Origin: Streptomyces eurythermus
GTDB taxonomy: Bacteria; Actinomycetota; Actinomycetes; Streptomycetales; Streptomycetaceae
Reading direction: 5' to 3'
Length of the DNA: 64,000 nucleotides
NCBI RefSeq assembly: GCF_014649115.1
Contig: NZ_BMSK01000017.1
Span: 62,001-126,000, forward strand
Shown here: positions 61,853-64,000 of the stretch, one piece after another
Numbering within the stretch: the first letter of the stretch is position 1
Layout: every line of letters begins with the position of its first letter
Made by a program: the position numbers and the translations under genes
The notes under the pieces: generated by a model
Told to the model about the DNA's origin: nothing
The model's input: the letters and a program-made list of their open reading frames with translations, nothing else
Database searches by the model: none

Positions 61853-64000
61853 TCAGCGCAGCCGGGTCCGCAGCGCCGTGTGCAGATACGCGCAGAGGAG
61901 ACCCGCGAGCGACAACGCCAGTGCGCCGCCCACCGGTTGGGCGACCACCCGCGCGGCGGCGAGCAGGTACCGCTCCCCTCCGAAGGGCCACTGCAGCAGA
62001 AAGACCTCCCGCATCCGCACCGGGAAGTCCGCCGCCATGCGCACGGCCGGGCCCTGGAGCGCCTTGTGGACGAGGGGTACGACCAGGACGGGTACGGCGA
62101 GGACCGCGGCCAGTCCGGCCGTGGTGGACCGGAACACGCCGGCCGCCAGCACCCCCGCCCAGGAACAGCCGACGACCAGGCCGAACCAACTCGCGGTCAG
62201 CGACAGCCAGTCCGCGGGAACTTCCGTCAGCTCCCGTCCGTAGACGAGGTAGAGCACCTCGGCGTCGCAGCCCAGGGTGAGGAAGGCGAGCAGCCCCGCG
62301 GTGGCTCCGGAGACGAGCAGTTTCGCGGTGAGCAGCCCCAGCCGGCGGGGGACGGTGCCGCGGTCGGCCGCCAGGGCGGGATGGCGGAACTCGTCCCCGA
62401 AGGCCAGCGCGCCGAGCAGTCCCGATCCGAGCGCCGCGGGCGGCAGCGGCAGTTCCCGCGGCCAGGCCGCGAACAGCCGCGCCTGCGGGGTGTGCCCGGT
62501 CCTGGCGAGGAGTACGGCGGTGAGCGCGGACACGACGAGTACGGCGCCGCAGGTGAGGAAGCCGGTGCCGATGCCGGCGGCGCGCCGGATCTCGTAGCGG
62601 AGGGGACGCAGGGGGCTCGGGGCGGGGCGGACGGCGATGGGGGGTGGGAGAGGCGAGATCACGGCGGCGGCGCGGTCACCGTGGGAACGGCCGGCGTGGC
62701 CGTCCCGCCCCTTCCGGGCGCCGGGGTTCCTGGCCCCCGGGAGGAGGCGAGTGCCGGGGCCGGTCGGCGCGGGGGCGGGCGTGCCGTCGGTCTGCGGTCC
62801 GGAGGACGACGTGACCGCGCCGGGCCCGTTCTCCGGGCCGGCCGCCGAACCGGCGGAGCGGCCATCGCCGCTCCCCTCCCCGGTGACGCCCGTGGCCTCG
62901 GTCCGCGAGCGGCCGTCGTTGCCGCCGTTCCGGGCGCCGGCCCCTGTGTCGGCGGGCCGGCGCGGCTGCCGCGCGGCTCTTTCCCGCGCCTCGCCGACCG
63001 TGCCGTTCGCACCGGAGGCGGTGACAGTGGGCGCCGTGCCGTCGGCCGGGAACGCCGCGGCGGCCGGGGCCGCATCGCGCGGTGAGGCGCTGGGGGCGGT
63101 CACGGGGCGGGCCGGTTGGGTTCGCTGAGCGGCGCCGTGGGGCCGCCCGCTGTCGGCGCTCCCCGCCCGCCGCGAGGCCGAACGGCCGGACCCCCACCGC
63201 CCTTCGGTGTTCGGGGGCGAGTCGGCCACCGCTGGTTCCGTGCCCGGCGTCGGCGGTACGGCCGGGGTGCGCTTGCGTTGTCCGGCCGGGTACCCGGACG
63301 CCGTGGCGTTCCCTGTCGAGAGGCCCTGCGCCGGTGTGTGCGGCTCCGGCGTGGGCCGGTCCGGGGCCGTCGAGCGGAGTTGGGCCGCCGCCCGGTCAGA
63401 TGAGGCGGTGCGCGGCTCCGCCACCGGCTCCGCGGAGCGTGGTTCCGCCGCCGCGAGGCCGGCCTTCGCGCTCTCCCGTGGGCCGGACTGCCTCGCGTGT
63501 CGCGGCTCCGCCGACACGTCGCGCGCGCCGCGCGCCGGGGCTTCGGGTGCACCGCTCAATCCGACGGGGCGGCCGTCGAGGGCGGGTTCCGGCGCCGTGC
63601 GGCCGCGTTCGTCCAACACTCGGCCGGCCGGAGCGGATTTCCGCTCCCCGTAGGAGATGCCGGTCGCCGCCGGGTCCTGCTCCGGCCTGGCCCTCCGGCC
63701 GGCAGGCGGTGAGTCCGGTACGGGCGGCCGCGGTTCGGCGGGGCGCGCGCCGTCGTCGCCCCCGGCTCCGGCGCCCGGTCCCATGTCACCCACCTCTTCG
63801 GCGAGTTGGTGGACGAGGATGCCGTGGCGGAAGGCGATCTCGCCGACGTCGGCGGTCGTGCTGCCGTACACCGACAGGCGGTTGCCGCCCTCCCGTACGA
63901 CTTCGACGGAGCGGCGGGCGGTGCGGGCGTCCCTGGTCAGCAGGGCCGCGAGGCGTGCCGCATGGGGACTGCGGACGGCCACTCGCCGACGCAGCCGGGT
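61853..64000 (-). CDS. ABC transporter ATPase-permease fusion with long disordered linker (5' end outside window)
   Basis: The frame is open to the right edge. The visible N-terminal part (RLSVYGSTTADVGEIAFRHG, then VHQLAEEVGD) is the C-terminal end of an ABC ATPase, so the nucleotide-binding core lies beyond base 64000. A Pro/Ala/Gly/Thr-rich, charged linker of about 410 residues follows, and then an ABC-2-type membrane domain of about six helices (GTGFLTCGAVLVVSALTAVL and others). The fused NBD-linker-TMD layout is a Streptomyces peculiarity. Substrate unknown. A GTG at 63982 is in frame but not the true start. Confidence 0.8.
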   Translation of the reverse strand, partial: TRLRRRVAVRSPHAARLAALLTRDARTARRSVEVVREGGNRLSVYGSTTADVGEIAFRHGILVHQLAEEVGDMGPGAGAGGDDGARPAEPRPPVPDSPPAGRRARPEQDPAATGISYGERKSAPAGRVLDERGRTAPEPALDGRPVGLSGAPEAPARGARDVSAEPRHARQSGPRESAKAGLAAAEPRSAEPVAEPRTASSDRAAAQLRSTAPDRPTPEPHTPAQGLSTGNATASGYPAGQRKRTPAVPPTPGTEPAVADSPPNTEGRWGSGRSASRRAGSADSGRPHGAAQRTQPARPVTAPSASPRDAAPAAAAFPADGTAPTVTASGANGTVGEARERAARQPRRPADTGAGARNGGNDGRSRTEATGVTGEGSGDGRSAGSAAGPENGPGAVTSSSGPQTDGTPAPAPTGPGTRLLPGARNPGARKGRDGHAGRSHGDRAAAVISPLPPPIAVRPAPSPLRPLRYEIRRAAGIGTGFLTCGAVLVVSALTAVLLARTGHTPQARLFAAWPRELPLPPAALGSGLLGALAFGDEFRHPALAADRGTVPRRLGLLTAKLLVSGATAGLLAFLTLGCDAEVLYLVYGRELTEVPADWLSLTASWFGLVVGCSWAGVLAAGVFRSTTAGLAAVLAVPVLVVPLVHKALQGPAVRMAADFPVRMREVFLLQWPFGGERYLLAAARVVAQPVGGALALSLAGLLCAYLHTALRTRLR

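Overview
The window is high-GC actinobacterial chromosome with the gene content of a Streptomyces core region. The principal sigma factor HrdB, topoisomerase IV (ParE/ParC), the division protein SepH, HPr, CutR/CutS, ferrochelatase, dUTPase, and many GTG starts and short translational overlaps (ATGA, GTGA, TGATG) all point to this genus. The species cannot be named from the sequence. No tRNA, rRNA, CRISPR array or insertion sequence was seen.

Layout. 1-5855 looks accessory: the 3' end of an AAA-type ATPase with a C-terminal helix-turn-helix, a FAD monooxygenase-TetR pair, an ECF sigma factor with no anti-sigma gene beside it, and a secreted chymotrypsin-fold protease. 6109-15900 holds a 23S-type RNA methyltransferase and a potassium block: a KimA-like permease, two RCK (TrkA) proteins, a DUF3159 membrane protein, an OB-fold protein, and KdpE/KdpD without kdpFABC. 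16149-19812 is conserved housekeeping (DUF3710, Dut, thioesterase, DUF3093, EcsC-like, DUF4193). 20206-22121 is CutS/CutR. 22536-29789 carries a small protein, inositol-monophosphatase-like, HemH, MFS, aldonolactone oxidase, a membrane protein and SepH. 29861-37423 carries rhodanese, VOC, thymidine kinase, phosphodiesterase, DUF5998 and a GNAT/acyl-CoA-synthetase-like fusion. 37601-43000 carries HPr, a GntR regulator, an M23 endopeptidase behind a c-di-AMP riboswitch, and a catalytic/non-catalytic M16 pair. 43265-57722 carries ParC, a CobW GTPase, an HTH-citrate synthase fusion, an iron-box gene, a CitA/CitB system, a NarL-type system and ParE. 57822-64000 carries a trypsin, HrdB, a FadR-type regulator and a partial ABC ATPase-permease fusion that runs off the right edge.

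How the genes work together. Three themes recur. The first is potassium and c-di-AMP: a KimA-like importer, two RCK_C proteins (a domain that binds c-di-AMP in other systems), KdpDE, and a ydaO-type riboswitch on a wall hydrolase. The second is iron and redox: a DmdR/IdeR-type iron box directly on the start of a sucrase/ferredoxin-like gene, a weaker one inside the MFS promoter beside ferrochelatase, and two extracytoplasmic cysteines in CutS. The third is carbon sensing: a DasR-type site before ptsH, and TTGATCAA-type repeats before both the HTH-citrate synthase and the CitA/CitB genes. The observations I would check first are those shared repeats, the RCK/KimA arrangement, and the iron boxes.
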